Positions 1 to 8,261 of a stretch of DNA of 36,951 bases are shown here, in pieces. The notes under the pieces are model-generated. The model made no database searches. It saw only the letters and a program-made list of their open reading frames with translations, and was not told the DNA's origin. Source of the DNA: Pseudobdellovibrio sp. Lineage in GTDB: Bacteria > Bdellovibrionota > Bdellovibrionia > Bdellovibrionales > Bdellovibrionaceae. The number at the start of each line of letters is the position of its first letter. The first letter of the stretch is position 1. A program made the position numbers and the translations under genes. The stretch spans positions 1-36,951 of the forward strand of contig JAMPXC010000031.1 of NCBI GenBank assembly GCA_023701385.1, read 5' to 3'.

Positions 1-101
1 GAAGAAGTTGCTTTTGCTGATTCGGATTTTTTAGATTTATCGGCACGTGAAGCATCAGTTAAGTTCAAGTTTTGTCCGACTTTGTTATGTGTAATTTTCA
101 T
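1..101 (-). CDS. flgM: Anti-sigma-28 factor FlgM, N-terminal part (cut by window edge)
   Basis: Only the first 33 codons are inside the window. The peptide begins MKITHNKVGQNLNLTDASRA and continues with a Lys/Ser-rich stretch, which resembles the disordered FlgM N terminus. FlgM binds the flagellar sigma factor FliA and is exported when the hook-basal body is complete. A GGAGG ribosome site lies about 8 nt upstream of the ATG, which fixes the start. It follows the flgJ-like gene by 58 bp in the same direction, the usual place for flgM in a rod/ring operon. The conserved C-terminal sigma-binding region is outside the window, so the name rests on the start of the protein and on position. Confidence 0.6.
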   Translation of the reverse strand, partial: MKITHNKVGQNLNLTDASRADKSKKSESAKATS

Positions 102-159
102 CTAAAACCTCCAAGGTCTCTATGTATCAAGTGTATCATAATTGCACGTTTCAACCAAA

Positions 160-873
160 TCATTCTGAGACAGAAGATTTGACAGTCCATACTAAAGGGC
201 TGGCCGTGCTAGCCAGACCTAAGGACTGTCCCGCCTCTAATTTGTCCCCAGGTGACAAATGACGGGTTTCTGCTGAAGGGGCCCCTTGTGTCATAATGAG
301 ACTTTCTAGGCCATTGTCGTGTTTAATCGTATACGACGTCTTATCACCTTCATGCATTTTCTTATTCTGCAAAACACCAGCCCATGGGGTCTGAACGTTT
401 ACATTTTTTTCATTCAGCGCTTGTTCCGGCTGCAACATATACGTTTGTTGCGACGGTGTATTCATCAGCTCTTGAAATTTAATTTTTTTATCTGTAGGAA
501 TCGGGCCCATGGGTTTATCAACTTTGCCCTCTTTACCCGTAATACCTAACTCAGCACCGTATCTTTCAGTGAGCTGTTGGTAAATTAATTCTGAAATACC
601 AAAACCACCGCGGTTATTTGCTTGCGTTGAGTATTCATCATCTAATTGCTCTTGAAAGATTTTTTCCGCGTTGTTGACTTTTAAAAAACCGCCTTCTTGG
701 ATTGTTGAGCGCATGTTGCGCATCATTTCTTTCATAAAATATTTTTCATACATATCCGACACTTCGCGGAGTTTCGCTTCACCCTCTTTAGAGGCATTTC
801 CTTCATTTTTAGCTTGAGCACCTTGCAAATGTCCGATCAGGCGCGATGAGCTTAACTTGGAAATATCAGCCAT
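160..873 (-). CDS. flgJ: FlgJ-like rod-binding protein with degenerate M23-like C-terminal domain
   Basis: The 237-residue protein has a rod-binding (FlgJ N-terminal) domain at about residues 35-108, including YEKYFMKEMMRNMRSTI and a GGFGISELIYQQL ending. This type of domain caps and guides rod assembly in the periplasm. The glucosaminidase domain of enteric FlgJ is absent. Residues about 162-232 instead look like an M23/LytM beta fold: IKHDNGLESLI near 183, then PGDKLEAGQSLGL, then SPLVWTV near 225. The zinc-binding HxH is replaced by LVW and no HxGxD motif is seen, so peptidase activity is unlikely. The start overlaps the flgI stop (TAATG), implying coupled translation. The rod-binding call is firm; the M23 reading is an inference. 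Confidence 0.85.
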   Translation of the reverse strand: MADISKLSSSRLIGHLQGAQAKNEGNASKEGEAKLREVSDMYEKYFMKEMMRNMRSTIQEGGFLKVNNAEKIFQEQLDDEYSTQANNRGGFGISELIYQQLTERYGAELGITGKEGKVDKPMGPIPTDKKIKFQELMNTPSQQTYMLQPEQALNEKNVNVQTPWAGVLQNKKMHEGDKTSYTIKHDNGLESLIMTQGAPSAETRHLSPGDKLEAGQSLGLASTASPLVWTVKSSVSE

Positions 874-1871
874 TAGAACGTCTCCAATTCACCGTGAAGA
901 GCACCGGCGGCTTTAATCGATTGAAGAATTGAAATTAAATCTTTTGGCGTAACACCTAATTTATTTAACGCTTGAACTAAATCACCCACGTTCGCTCCGG
1001 TATCAAGCAAAGCGACTTTATCATCTACGGGAGTTAATTTTTTTGTTTTTTCATCAACCACTTTTAACGTGATATTACCGTGACTTAAACCCACTTTAGA
1101 AATTCTAACTTTTTCACCGATCACGATTGTTCCGGTTTTTTCGTTAATAATTACTTTTGCTTTTTGGTCAGGATTAATTTCAATCGCTTCAATTGTTGCC
1201 ATTAACTCAACACCGCGGTTTTCGTAAGCAGGAGGAGTGATAATATCAACTGTTCCCGCATCTTTAGCTGAAGCGTATTGGCCACCTAATTCTTTATTAA
1301 TTGTAAGAATTGTGCGCGCCGCAGTTGTAAAATCGGGATTGTGTAAAGTCATGCGGTACATTTTGCGTGAAGCAAAATCAGCTTGAATATCACGCTCGAT
1401 CATAGCTCCGTTTGGAACGCGGCCCACTGTCGTGTGAACATCTTTGCCATCCCCAAGAACTGAAATCGCGCCTTGAGCCACAGCGAAAATTTCATCATTA
1501 CCTGCGCGAAGTGGCGCTTGCAATAACGTACCGCCCACAAGTGAACTGGCATCACCTACAGCACTGACTGTGATATCTAACGGGTTGCCCGCTTTAGCAA
1601 ATGGCGGAAGTGTTGCTGTGATAATTACCGCAGCTACGTTTTTAGATGAGATGTCTTTTTTATCTAACTGCACACCCATTTTTTCGATTAAACGTGCAAA
1701 TGATTTTGAAGTAAATTCAGCTTGCGTATCACCTGTACCTTTAAGGCCAACGACTAAACCGTAACCGATTAATTGGTTTTCGCGAACACCACGAATACTG
1801 GCTACATCTTTAAGACGAGCGGCTGTGGCATTTAATGATAATAATAAAATCGCTAAAGCTAATTTTTTCAT
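873..1871 (-). CDS. flgI: Flagellar P-ring protein FlgI
   Basis: This 332-residue protein forms the P ring around the flagellar rod in the peptidoglycan layer. It has a signal peptide (MKKLALAILLLSLNATAARL) followed by strongly conserved FlgI sequence: RLKDVASIRGVRENQLIGYGLVVGL near residue 19, then SKNVAAVIITATLPPFAKAGNPLDITVSA, GGTLLQAPLRAG and IVIGEKVRIS, and a C terminus PKDLISILQSIKAAGALHGELETF. Length is a little shorter than the enteric protein (about 365). It starts 5 bp after flgH, and its stop overlaps the flgJ-like start. Nothing is missing from the family signature. Confidence 0.97.
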   Translation of the reverse strand: MKKLALAILLLSLNATAARLKDVASIRGVRENQLIGYGLVVGLKGTGDTQAEFTSKSFARLIEKMGVQLDKKDISSKNVAAVIITATLPPFAKAGNPLDITVSAVGDASSLVGGTLLQAPLRAGNDEIFAVAQGAISVLGDGKDVHTTVGRVPNGAMIERDIQADFASRKMYRMTLHNPDFTTAARTILTINKELGGQYASAKDAGTVDIITPPAYENRGVELMATIEAIEINPDQKAKVIINEKTGTIVIGEKVRISKVGLSHGNITLKVVDEKTKKLTPVDDKVALLDTGANVGDLVQALNKLGVTPKDLISILQSIKAAGALHGELETF

Positions 1872-1876
1872 TCTTA

Positions 1877-2698
1877 TTACTCAGCTTTCTTTAAGTGAAC
1901 CAGATCAAGTTGTTGTTCGTATAATTTATCAGAACTAACTGTTTGGTCAGAAAAATCATCGCCACGCACAATGCCAGTTACAATTAATTTGTAAGGGCGG
2001 TTACGAATCGTTAAGTACTGTTGACCCGCAATGCGGTACTGATTATCAGCCAAACGCTCTGTGATTTTCACAGGAACCTGCTCGATATCTTTAAAATCAA
2101 TTTTTTCTAAAGCTGGATCTTTTGGAGCTGCAGCAACAGCAGCTGGTTTACGGCTATCTACACGCTGTTCAGCCATCACCAGTGCGGCATCGTCGTTATC
2201 CGCTTCATTTTTTGCCATGATCGCTTTTTTCTCTGTTTCGATATCGGCTAAACGTTGCTTAGCATCTTCTTCTTTTTTCTTTTTGGCTTCGGCTTCTTTT
2301 TTTTGATTTTCTAGTTCAACCAGTAAATCTTTAATCGCCAGAGCTTTCATCTGTACATCACGCATCGCCATACCTTGAACTAATAAAGTCGAAGGGTCAC
2401 CTTCACGGCGTTTTTTATTTTGCGCAAATAAATAACTTGTTTGACCCTCCATGACCCAAAGTGAACCCGCACCGGCGTGCAATTCAGAATCTTCTTCGAA
2501 TTTTTGACGTGTCATACGTTTATAGTTACGATCCGAAGTAGGCTCGTAATTATTGATATCTGAATATTTTGTTAATGGCTCTTTAACAACTTCTTCTTTA
2601 ACCACTGTTTCTTTTTTAGGTTCTTCACCGAAACCGAAAAAATTAGAAACTGTTGCACAGCCACAAAGAAAAAAAGGTAAAACTAACAAGTATTTCAT
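1877..2698 (-). CDS. flgH: Flagellar L-ring lipoprotein FlgH with a charged coiled-coil insert
   Basis: FlgH builds the L ring in the outer membrane. A lipobox LCGC puts the lipidated Cys at residue 14. The FlgH core begins at about residue 78 (GSLWVMEGQTSYLFAQNKKRREGD), the usual GSLW...LF..K....GD pattern. Residues of about 120-180 are an Ala/Glu/Lys-rich predicted coiled coil (ENQKKEAEAKKKKEEDAKQR and on). The ending resumes FlgH style, with ERLADNQYRIAGQQYLTIRNRPYKLIVTGIVRGDDF and a Leu/Lys-rich tail. At 273 residues it is longer than the common 230, and the extra length lies in the charged insert. It sits between flgA and flgI, the normal order. Confidence 0.93.
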   Translation of the reverse strand: MKYLLVLPFFLCGCATVSNFFGFGEEPKKETVVKEEVVKEPLTKYSDINNYEPTSDRNYKRMTRQKFEEDSELHAGAGSLWVMEGQTSYLFAQNKKRREGDPSTLLVQGMAMRDVQMKALAIKDLLVELENQKKEAEAKKKKEEDAKQRLADIETEKKAIMAKNEADNDDAALVMAEQRVDSRKPAAVAAAPKDPALEKIDFKDIEQVPVKITERLADNQYRIAGQQYLTIRNRPYKLIVTGIVRGDDFSDQTVSSDKLYEQQLDLVHLKKAE

Positions 2699-2725
2699 CC
2701 TTGAAAAACTCCTTATTATTAACTA

Positions 2726-3616
2726 CTACTCAATTTTAACTACGCCGCGATCAATAATTTTGGCCGCAAACATCTTGTTTGAGTCAATATTCTTAACTTT
2801 GATCACGTCACCTACAGCGCCACCTTCTTCAGCTTGGGCTGTGATTGAAATTTCTAAGGCCTCTGCGCCAAAAATAGCTTTAACCATTTGGCCTTTTTTT
2901 AGGATTGTTTCACGCTTTAAATCACGTGAAGAAATCATTTGGCCCGTTGTTAAAAAACGTGTCGCTTGCATACCGACGACTGATTTAACATCAGTTAGTG
3001 CATCTTGATAGCTTTGTAATAGACGCATTTCTGTTGTTACCGCATCTTCTGTAATCACATCGCCGATTTTTAATGGACGTGTTAGAACCGGAACATTCGC
3101 ATATTTTTTAAGTTCAACAACAACATAACCTTTTGTTTCAGGTGTTGAAGCTGAAAATACCGGAATTGAAACAGTTGATTTGTTAAAATCAACATTCATA
3201 TCTAATTCCCAGTCTGTTAATAAGTTCTGTGGAACTGAGTTAATTTGAATGCGGTATTCGCAAGTTCCACATTTAGCTAACAGATGATTCATGATTTTAC
3301 GCTCAATTTCTAACCGCGAAACGTTTGATTTAGAACGTAAAATTTTAACTTCGGCCGGAAGTCTGAAGTTTGATTCTAACCCCTGAAATTTTTTAATGAT
3401 CGCCAGACGGCTGATTGTTTTAGTTTGTGCATCACCTAATTCGATATCTTTTAAGTCAGATAAAGTCGATTCACTTAGGTTACGACCTTCAACGATATCA
3501 TAAGCTGTGATCACTTCACGGGGAGAAACTTCAATCGCTGAAGATAAGGTGATTTCACCTTTAGCCGAAGCGATCTGAGAAACAACCAATAAAGAAAATA
3601 GAACTAACTTTTTCAT
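2726..3616 (-). CDS. flgA: P-ring assembly chaperone FlgA
   Basis: FlgA is a periplasmic chaperone needed for P-ring formation. The 296-residue protein has a signal peptide (MKKLVLFSLLVVSQIASAKG). Its C-terminal SAF-like domain contains RPLKIGDVITEDAVTTEMR near residue 181, VVGMQATRFLTTGQMISSRDL, and KKGQMVKAIFGAEALEISITAQAEEGGAVGDVIKVKN, which is the classic FlgA ending. A CGTC pair at about 115-118 sits in the N-terminal part. The start codon shares one base with the flgG stop (TAATG), so translation is probably coupled. flgH follows after 27 bp. Confidence 0.95.
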   Translation of the reverse strand: MKKLVLFSLLVVSQIASAKGEITLSSAIEVSPREVITAYDIVEGRNLSESTLSDLKDIELGDAQTKTISRLAIIKKFQGLESNFRLPAEVKILRSKSNVSRLEIERKIMNHLLAKCGTCEYRIQINSVPQNLLTDWELDMNVDFNKSTVSIPVFSASTPETKGYVVVELKKYANVPVLTRPLKIGDVITEDAVTTEMRLLQSYQDALTDVKSVVGMQATRFLTTGQMISSRDLKRETILKKGQMVKAIFGAEALEISITAQAEEGGAVGDVIKVKNIDSNKMFAAKIIDRGVVKIE

Positions 3617-4401
3617 TATTTCACATTCACTGCTGTTTGAAGCATTTGATCTGAAGTTTGAACAACTTTTGAATTTGTTTCGTAAGCACGTTGTGCTGTG
3701 ATCATATTGATCATTTCATCAACGATATTTACATTACTTGTCTCTAATTGATTTTGTGCTACAAACCCTGCACCTTGGGTACCTGGGCGAGCTGTTGCAG
3801 CCTGACCACTAGCTACTGTTGGCGTAAATAAGTTTTTACCCATGCTTTTTAAGCCAGCTGGATTAATAAATGTTGCGATCTCAAGTTGACCGATCACTTC
3901 TGGTTCAGCTCCTGCTTGGTGAATAACACGAACTTCACCAGCCGGTGTAGCTTCAATAACCGTTGCTGTTTCTGGAATTGTTAATTCAGGAATTAAAGCA
4001 TTTCCGTTTTTATCTACAACGCGGCCTGAAGCATCTTTTCTAAAAGCACCATCGCGTGTGTAAGCAATTTCACCATCTGGCGTGCGTACTTGGAAAAAAC
4101 CATTACCTTCGATTTGAAAATCTAACGGATTATTCGTCATTTTAGTTTGACCGCCCGTAAAATCTTTTTGAATCGAAGCTGTGCGAACACCTAAACCTGT
4201 TTGCACACCTGTTGGCGTAATTGAATTTAAACCTGAGGCTTGGCCTGGGTCTTTTTGGTTACTATAAATAAGATCTTCAAATTCAGCGCGCGATTTTTTA
4301 AAACCTGCGGTATCAACGTTGGCAATATTATTGGCCACGACATCGATATTACTTTGTTGCGCGATCATTCCTGTAGCTGCTGTATTTAAACTTTTGAACA
4401 T
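3616..4401 (-). CDS. flgG: Flagellar distal rod protein FlgG
   Basis: FlgG forms the distal rod. The 261-residue protein matches the family in length and sequence. The N-terminal rod helix is MFKSLNTAATGMIAQQSNID followed by VVANNIANVDTAGFKKSRAEFEDLIY. The QTGLGVRTASIQKDFTGGQ and NPLDFQIEGNGFFQV segments follow, and the C terminus is VAQNQLETSNVNIVDEMINMITAQRAYETNSKVVQTSDQMLQ. It lies 29 bp downstream of flgF in the same operon and is coupled to flgA through a one-base stop/start overlap. Confidence 0.97.
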   Translation of the reverse strand: MFKSLNTAATGMIAQQSNIDVVANNIANVDTAGFKKSRAEFEDLIYSNQKDPGQASGLNSITPTGVQTGLGVRTASIQKDFTGGQTKMTNNPLDFQIEGNGFFQVRTPDGEIAYTRDGAFRKDASGRVVDKNGNALIPELTIPETATVIEATPAGEVRVIHQAGAEPEVIGQLEIATFINPAGLKSMGKNLFTPTVASGQAATARPGTQGAGFVAQNQLETSNVNIVDEMINMITAQRAYETNSKVVQTSDQMLQTAVNVK

Positions 4402-4430
4402 TTTAACCTCTTATAGTCTTTAAATTAAAA

Positions 4431-5270
4431 TTAACCTTTTGTATTACCAACTTGGTTGATCAGTTTATCGCTCATGTTGTCATAAGCACTGATCGCTTTT
4501 TGTGTTCCTTCAAACACCCGCTGCGCCATAATCATATCTGTCATTTCATTGATGATATTGACGTTACTTGTTTCTAAGAAACCTTGTTTTAACGAAGGAT
4601 TTTTAATCGCCGTGATTTCAGCATTCATATTTTCTTTTGTTGTATAGTAGTTATTACCGACTTTTTGTAAAGCATCGGTATTAGCCACATTGACCACTGA
4701 TAATTTACCCAGTTTTGTTTCGCCTTCGAAAACTTCACCGGCATCAGAAATTGTAATCGCTTGCGTACCGCTTACACGCACTGTGCGGTTATCGAAGTTA
4801 TCACCAGAAATTAATCCGTCTTCACCTTCGCCGCCCTCTAATAAAACGGGATTACCATCTTTAGTCACAAGCTGGCCGTTGCCATCCACAGTAAAGTTAC
4901 CCGCACGCGTGAATTTAACACCGGTTGGAGTTCCCACTTCAAAAAAACCTTGGCCATCAATTGCCACATCAAGTTTTCCGCCTGTTGATTTAAGGCTTCC
5001 TTGTTCGAAATTTGTGTACGTACCGGCTGCATCGACAAAAGCTTTGTCGCCGCCGTTTAATTCATAAAAACTGTCAATTGACGCTGGCATACGCGGAACT
5101 TTCATAACGTCTTGCTCTTTTTCTAAAGCCGTCAAATATTCGCTGAAAGTTTGCTGGTCTTTTTTAAATCCAGTGGTATTCACGTTCGCGATATTATTGG
5201 CGATCGTATCTAACTTTAGAGATTGCGCTACGGCCCCACTTAGGGCTGTATAAATACCTTTTAAACTCAT
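4431..5270 (-). CDS. flgF: Flagellar proximal rod protein FlgF (FlgG family)
   Basis: First gene of the rod/ring operon. I place the start at 5270 (MSLKGIYTALSGAVAQSLKL): an AAGGAG site lies about 8 nt upstream and rod proteins begin this way. An in-frame start at 5318 would add 16 atypical residues. The 279-residue protein has the rod helix with DTIANNIANVNTTGFKKDQQ, a central LDVAIDGQGFFEVGTPTGVKFTRAGNF segment, and the C-terminal FLETSNVNIINEMTDMIMAQRVFEGTQKAISAYDNM. The divergence from the adjacent FlgG and its first position suggest FlgF rather than a second FlgG. A sigma-54 promoter lies about 60 bp upstream. Confidence 0.9.
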   Translation of the reverse strand: MSLKGIYTALSGAVAQSLKLDTIANNIANVNTTGFKKDQQTFSEYLTALEKEQDVMKVPRMPASIDSFYELNGGDKAFVDAAGTYTNFEQGSLKSTGGKLDVAIDGQGFFEVGTPTGVKFTRAGNFTVDGNGQLVTKDGNPVLLEGGEGEDGLISGDNFDNRTVRVSGTQAITISDAGEVFEGETKLGKLSVVNVANTDALQKVGNNYYTTKENMNAEITAIKNPSLKQGFLETSNVNIINEMTDMIMAQRVFEGTQKAISAYDNMSDKLINQVGNTKG

Positions 5271-5330
5271 AGTTATGCTCCTTCTCACCACTAACGTGTC
5301 ACTCTTAGAGATTCTCAATATTAATGAAAG

Positions 5331-5347
5331 AGCAACGCCAATGCCAA
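5331..5347 (-). promoter_or_regulatory. Sigma-54 (-24/-12) promoter of the flagellar rod operon
   Basis: On the minus strand the sequence reads TTGGCAT-TGGCG-TTGCT. The GG of the -24 element and the GC of the -12 element are separated by exactly 10 bases, matching the RpoN consensus TGGCAC-N5-TTGCW at all but one position. Transcription would begin near 5320, leaving a leader of about 50 nt before flgF. Sigma-54 control of rod/hook genes is known in several flagellated groups. Confidence 0.8.
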
Positions 5348-5418
5348 AATGCCCGCATTTGTCTTTCGTCCAGTTGGCAAAGTTTTCCGCGCATCAGCGG
5401 CAATAAAGTGACACTACA

Positions 5419-5515
5419 GTCGAATTTGTCGACTCGACTAAACGCCAGTCTAGGAAAAGGATGTCATTAATTTGTCAGCGTAACTGTCCTCGACTGTCAA
5501 AAATGCTCTCTCGAC
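5419..5515. promoter_or_regulatory. Cluster of TCGAC boxes upstream of the sigma-54 promoter
   Basis: TCGAC or its complement GTCGA occurs at 5419-5423, 5428-5433, 5434-5438, 5490-5494 and 5511-5515, with several TGTCA copies between them. The cluster lies 70-170 bp upstream of the -24 element, the right distance for enhancer sites of a sigma-54 activator. No activator gene is in the window, so the role is inferred. Confidence 0.35.
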
Positions 5516-5542
5516 CTTTTCATAAGTTCACTAGATAATTAA

Positions 5543-6514
5543 ATGATGCTTTTACGAAATCTTTTCGCTGCCATCTGTGTTTTGAATTTAGCTGTGGGCT
5601 TGCCTTTTGCGCACGCCGCGGTTTCAAAAACGGCAGATCAAAAATTAAAAACGCTTTCTCTTAAGGATAAATTAAAAATCTTAGAGCAAAAGCAAAATGG
5701 CAAAAATGAGCATTTCATCTTTGATTTACCCGTCACTTACAATCACAAAGTGAGCTACTGGATTTCTTATTACCAAACACGCGGAAAAAACTTCTTTCGT
5801 AATTGGTTAGAAAAATCTTCGAAGTACATGCCTTACATTCAAGCCGAACTGAAAAAAGCTGGATTACCTGGTGATTTAGGTTACATGGTGATGATTGAAA
5901 GTGGATTCTCGGCAACGGCTATCAGCACAGCTAGTGCTGTCGGTCCTTGGCAATTTATTCCCTCGACCGGAAAACACTACGGCCTTACACAAAACTACTG
6001 GATTGATGAACGCCGTGATTTACAAAAAAGTACAAAAGCAGCGATTCGTTACATGACTGATCTGCATGCTGAATTTGGCTCATGGTATTTAGTGGCGGCC
6101 AGTTACAACATGGGTGAAGGCGGTTTACGCAGTAAAATTAAAAAATTCGGCACAAAAGATTACTGGGAACTGGTTCGTTTAGGGGCTCTGCCTCAAGAGA
6201 CGCAAGATTATGTTCCGAAGATTTTAGCAGCCTTAATGATTGCTAAAGCCCCTAATCTTTATGGCTTTCGTAATTTAGATCACGAATTTCCGTTAAGTTA
6301 CGAGTTTGTTAAAGCTCCGGCGGGAACAGATATCGAACTTTTGGCTGATTATTTAAGTGTAACCCGCAAATCGTTAAAAGATCTGAATGCTGAATTAGTG
6401 TTAGGTTATATTCCAAAAACATCGAAACAACACTGGATTCGTGTTCCGGTAGGTTCACTCGGTGTGGCACAACAGTTTTTTCGTGATCAAAACAAAAAAT
6501 TTGCGTTAGATTAA
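5543..6514 (+). CDS. Lytic murein transglycosylase (SLT/GH23 domain, MltD-like)
   Basis: A 323-residue exported enzyme expected to cleave the MurNAc-GlcNAc bond of peptidoglycan, releasing anhydro-muropeptides. A signal peptide ends near AHA-A at residue 26. The SLT domain spans about 90-240: catalytic Glu119 in MVMIESGFS, then ASAVGPWQFIPSTGKHYGL, IDERRDLQKSTKAAIRYM, and ASYNMGEGGL. The C-terminal part (about 255-315) has weak LysM-like character (ADYLSVTRKSLKDLNAEL, then a WIRVPVG strand), shorter than the multiple LysM repeats of MltD. It is divergent from the flagellar operon across a 272-bp gap, so it may help the rod pass the wall, but this is context only. The gene begins with two ATGs in a row (5543, 5546). 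lysC follows 4 bp later. Confidence 0.92.
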   Translation: MMLLRNLFAAICVLNLAVGLPFAHAAVSKTADQKLKTLSLKDKLKILEQKQNGKNEHFIFDLPVTYNHKVSYWISYYQTRGKNFFRNWLEKSSKYMPYIQAELKKAGLPGDLGYMVMIESGFSATAISTASAVGPWQFIPSTGKHYGLTQNYWIDERRDLQKSTKAAIRYMTDLHAEFGSWYLVAASYNMGEGGLRSKIKKFGTKDYWELVRLGALPQETQDYVPKILAALMIAKAPNLYGFRNLDHEFPLSYEFVKAPAGTDIELLADYLSVTRKSLKDLNAELVLGYIPKTSKQHWIRVPVGSLGVAQQFFRDQNKKFALD

Positions 6515-6518
6515 ACCT

Positions 6519-7718
6519 ATGTTAATCGTACAAAAATATGGCGGCGCTACTCTTGCTGATCCTGAAAAAATTAAATCCGCTGCCCGCCGTATTTCTGAAT
6601 TAAAAAAGAAAAATATCCAAATCGTAGCTGTGGTTTCTGCCATGGGGCAAACTACAAATCAACTGATTGAGTTAGCTCATAATGTAAGTCATTCTCCGAA
6701 TTTACGTGAGTTTGATATGTTACTTTCTGTGGGCGAACGTATCAGTATGTCATTAGTCAGCATTGCGCTCAATGACCTGGGCCACGAAGCCATCAGCTTT
6801 ACCGGAAGCCAAGCTGGAATTTTTACCGATGAATCCCACTTAGGTGCGATGATTAAAGATGTCAAAGCTCACCGCGTACAAGAAGCTTTAGAAAAAAATA
6901 AAATCGTCATCTTAGCGGGCTTTCAAGGTGTATCGCCAATCACTAAAGAAATTACCACATTAGGCCGCGGCGGTTCTGACACTTCAGCGGTTGCTATGGC
7001 TGCATTTTTAAATGCTGATCGCTGTGAAATCTTAAAAGATGTGAGCAGTATTTTTACCGCTGATCCAAAACTGGTCCCACAGGCTAAAAAAATCACGCAA
7101 ATGAATTACGATCATTTATTAGAGATGACTTTCTGGGGAGCCAAAGTTCTGCACTACCGCTCTGTTGAATTAGCTAAAGTTAAAAAAGTTAAATTATATG
7201 TTGGCCCTGCTCACGATCATCAGCATGGTGAAAGCAGTGATGGCACAATTATCCACGAGGGCATTATGTTTGAATCTTCAAAACCGCTGGCTGTAAATTC
7301 TCACTCTAAAATTTTAGAAATGACTATACAGTCAGACACAACAGCCCAGGCCTTTGAAATGTTATTTCAGGCTTTTCAGAAATCAAATATCGCTGTTCCG
7401 CAGATTTTAAATGGCTTTGTACAAAATAAAAAAACACATGTGTTAGTAACAGCGCCATCAGAAATTTTAGCAGCTATTGAAGCGATGGATTTTACAAAAT
7501 ACCCACAAATCAGTATCGCGAATAACAAGCTATGTTCTGTAAGCTTAACTTGCACAGGTTCAACTTTAAATGACACTTTAGTTGCGGTTACGAAGAAGCT
7601 TTCTGAAAGTAATATTCAACCGGCTTACTTTATCCAGTCAGCGATGAGCTTAAATTATATTGTTGAGCAAAATCACAAAGACAAAACGATTCAGACGTTA
7701 CACAGTCTTATTGGCTAG
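6519..7718 (+). CDS. lysC: Aspartate kinase
   Basis: A 399-residue aspartokinase, catalysing ATP-dependent phosphorylation of aspartate, the first step to Lys, Thr and Met. Kinase signatures in order: VQKYGGATLADPEKI at the N terminus (KFGGTS variant), VVSAMGQTTNQL, LLSVGERISMSL, GFQGVSPITKEITTLGRGGSDTSAVAMA, and CEILKDVSSIFTADPKLVPQAKKI with MTFWGAKVLHYRSVELA. From about residue 250 to the end are two ACT-like regulatory segments. The KYGGAT and CEILKDVSSIF variants differ from the usual KFGGTS and CEIYTDVDGVY, so this is a diverged but intact family member. It begins 4 bp after the transglycosylase with no strong ribosome site, so translation may be coupled. Its last 11 bp overlap the convergent lipoprotein gene. 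Confidence 0.93.
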   Translation: MLIVQKYGGATLADPEKIKSAARRISELKKKNIQIVAVVSAMGQTTNQLIELAHNVSHSPNLREFDMLLSVGERISMSLVSIALNDLGHEAISFTGSQAGIFTDESHLGAMIKDVKAHRVQEALEKNKIVILAGFQGVSPITKEITTLGRGGSDTSAVAMAAFLNADRCEILKDVSSIFTADPKLVPQAKKITQMNYDHLLEMTFWGAKVLHYRSVELAKVKKVKLYVGPAHDHQHGESSDGTIIHEGIMFESSKPLAVNSHSKILEMTIQSDTTAQAFEMLFQAFQKSNIAVPQILNGFVQNKKTHVLVTAPSEILAAIEAMDFTKYPQISIANNKLCSVSLTCTGSTLNDTLVAVTKKLSESNIQPAYFIQSAMSLNYIVEQNHKDKTIQTLHSLIG

Positions 7719-8241
7719 CTTCAGCTTGGCCCAATAAGTTTTGTAACTTAACCAGCTGTTCTTGTTCTGTTTGATTAGATTTATCGTTACCGATGTAAAA
7801 TACTAAGAATAAAGAAAGCCAGTTAACGATTTCGATATTTTCAACTTGGCCGTATTTGTTTTTTAATTGGTATTCATTAGTAAAACGAGAAGGAATGATT
7901 CCTAAACTTAAATACGTCGCACCCAAATTGAATATTTCACCGATTGAAAGTTCACTTTTTTTATTCGTGAATAAAACGCAGTACCCTTCGCAAGTTTCAA
8001 TTCTTTCACTGCGCACTAAGAGCACTTCAGTGAACATGTTCTTGGCTAAAATTAATTCACGAAACAGCTCAACATTCTGCAGATCTGACTCAGATTTGTT
8101 AGAAAAATAGATTTTAAGTTTTTCGGATTTGTATTTATCTGTCAGTGTCGGCTTTGGGTCGTGACTTACATTTTTCATGTAAGTCACGCATGAAGAAAAA
8201 CTAAACGCAAGAAGCACTACCAAGATGATTTGTTTTAACAT
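7708..8241 (-). CDS. Small putative lipoprotein downstream of the Cys/Gly-rich paralogues
   Basis: 177 residues, no family recognised. The N terminus MLKQIILVVLLAFSFSSCVT has a hydrophobic signal and a plausible lipobox Cys at residue 18. The body is charged, with another Cys pair (CEGYC) near residue 85. A hydrophobic stretch (EIVNWLSLFLVFYIG) near residue 140 could be a membrane segment, and the tail is Gln/Glu-rich. It starts 20 bp after paralogue A and likely shares its transcript, so it may anchor or help export the large secreted proteins; that is inference. Its stop overlaps the end of lysC by 11 bp, tail to tail. Confidence 0.75.
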   Translation of the reverse strand: MLKQIILVVLLAFSFSSCVTYMKNVSHDPKPTLTDKYKSEKLKIYFSNKSESDLQNVELFRELILAKNMFTEVLLVRSERIETCEGYCVLFTNKKSELSIGEIFNLGATYLSLGIIPSRFTNEYQLKNKYGQVENIEIVNWLSLFLVFYIGNDKSNQTEQEQLVKLQNLLGQAEASQ

Positions 8242-8261
8242 TTGCCCTCAATGACTAACCG

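Noticed and set aside
5386-5400. Plus-strand TTGGCAAAG as a sigma-54 promoter for the lytic transglycosylase
   Set aside because: The GC 10 bases after GG is missing.
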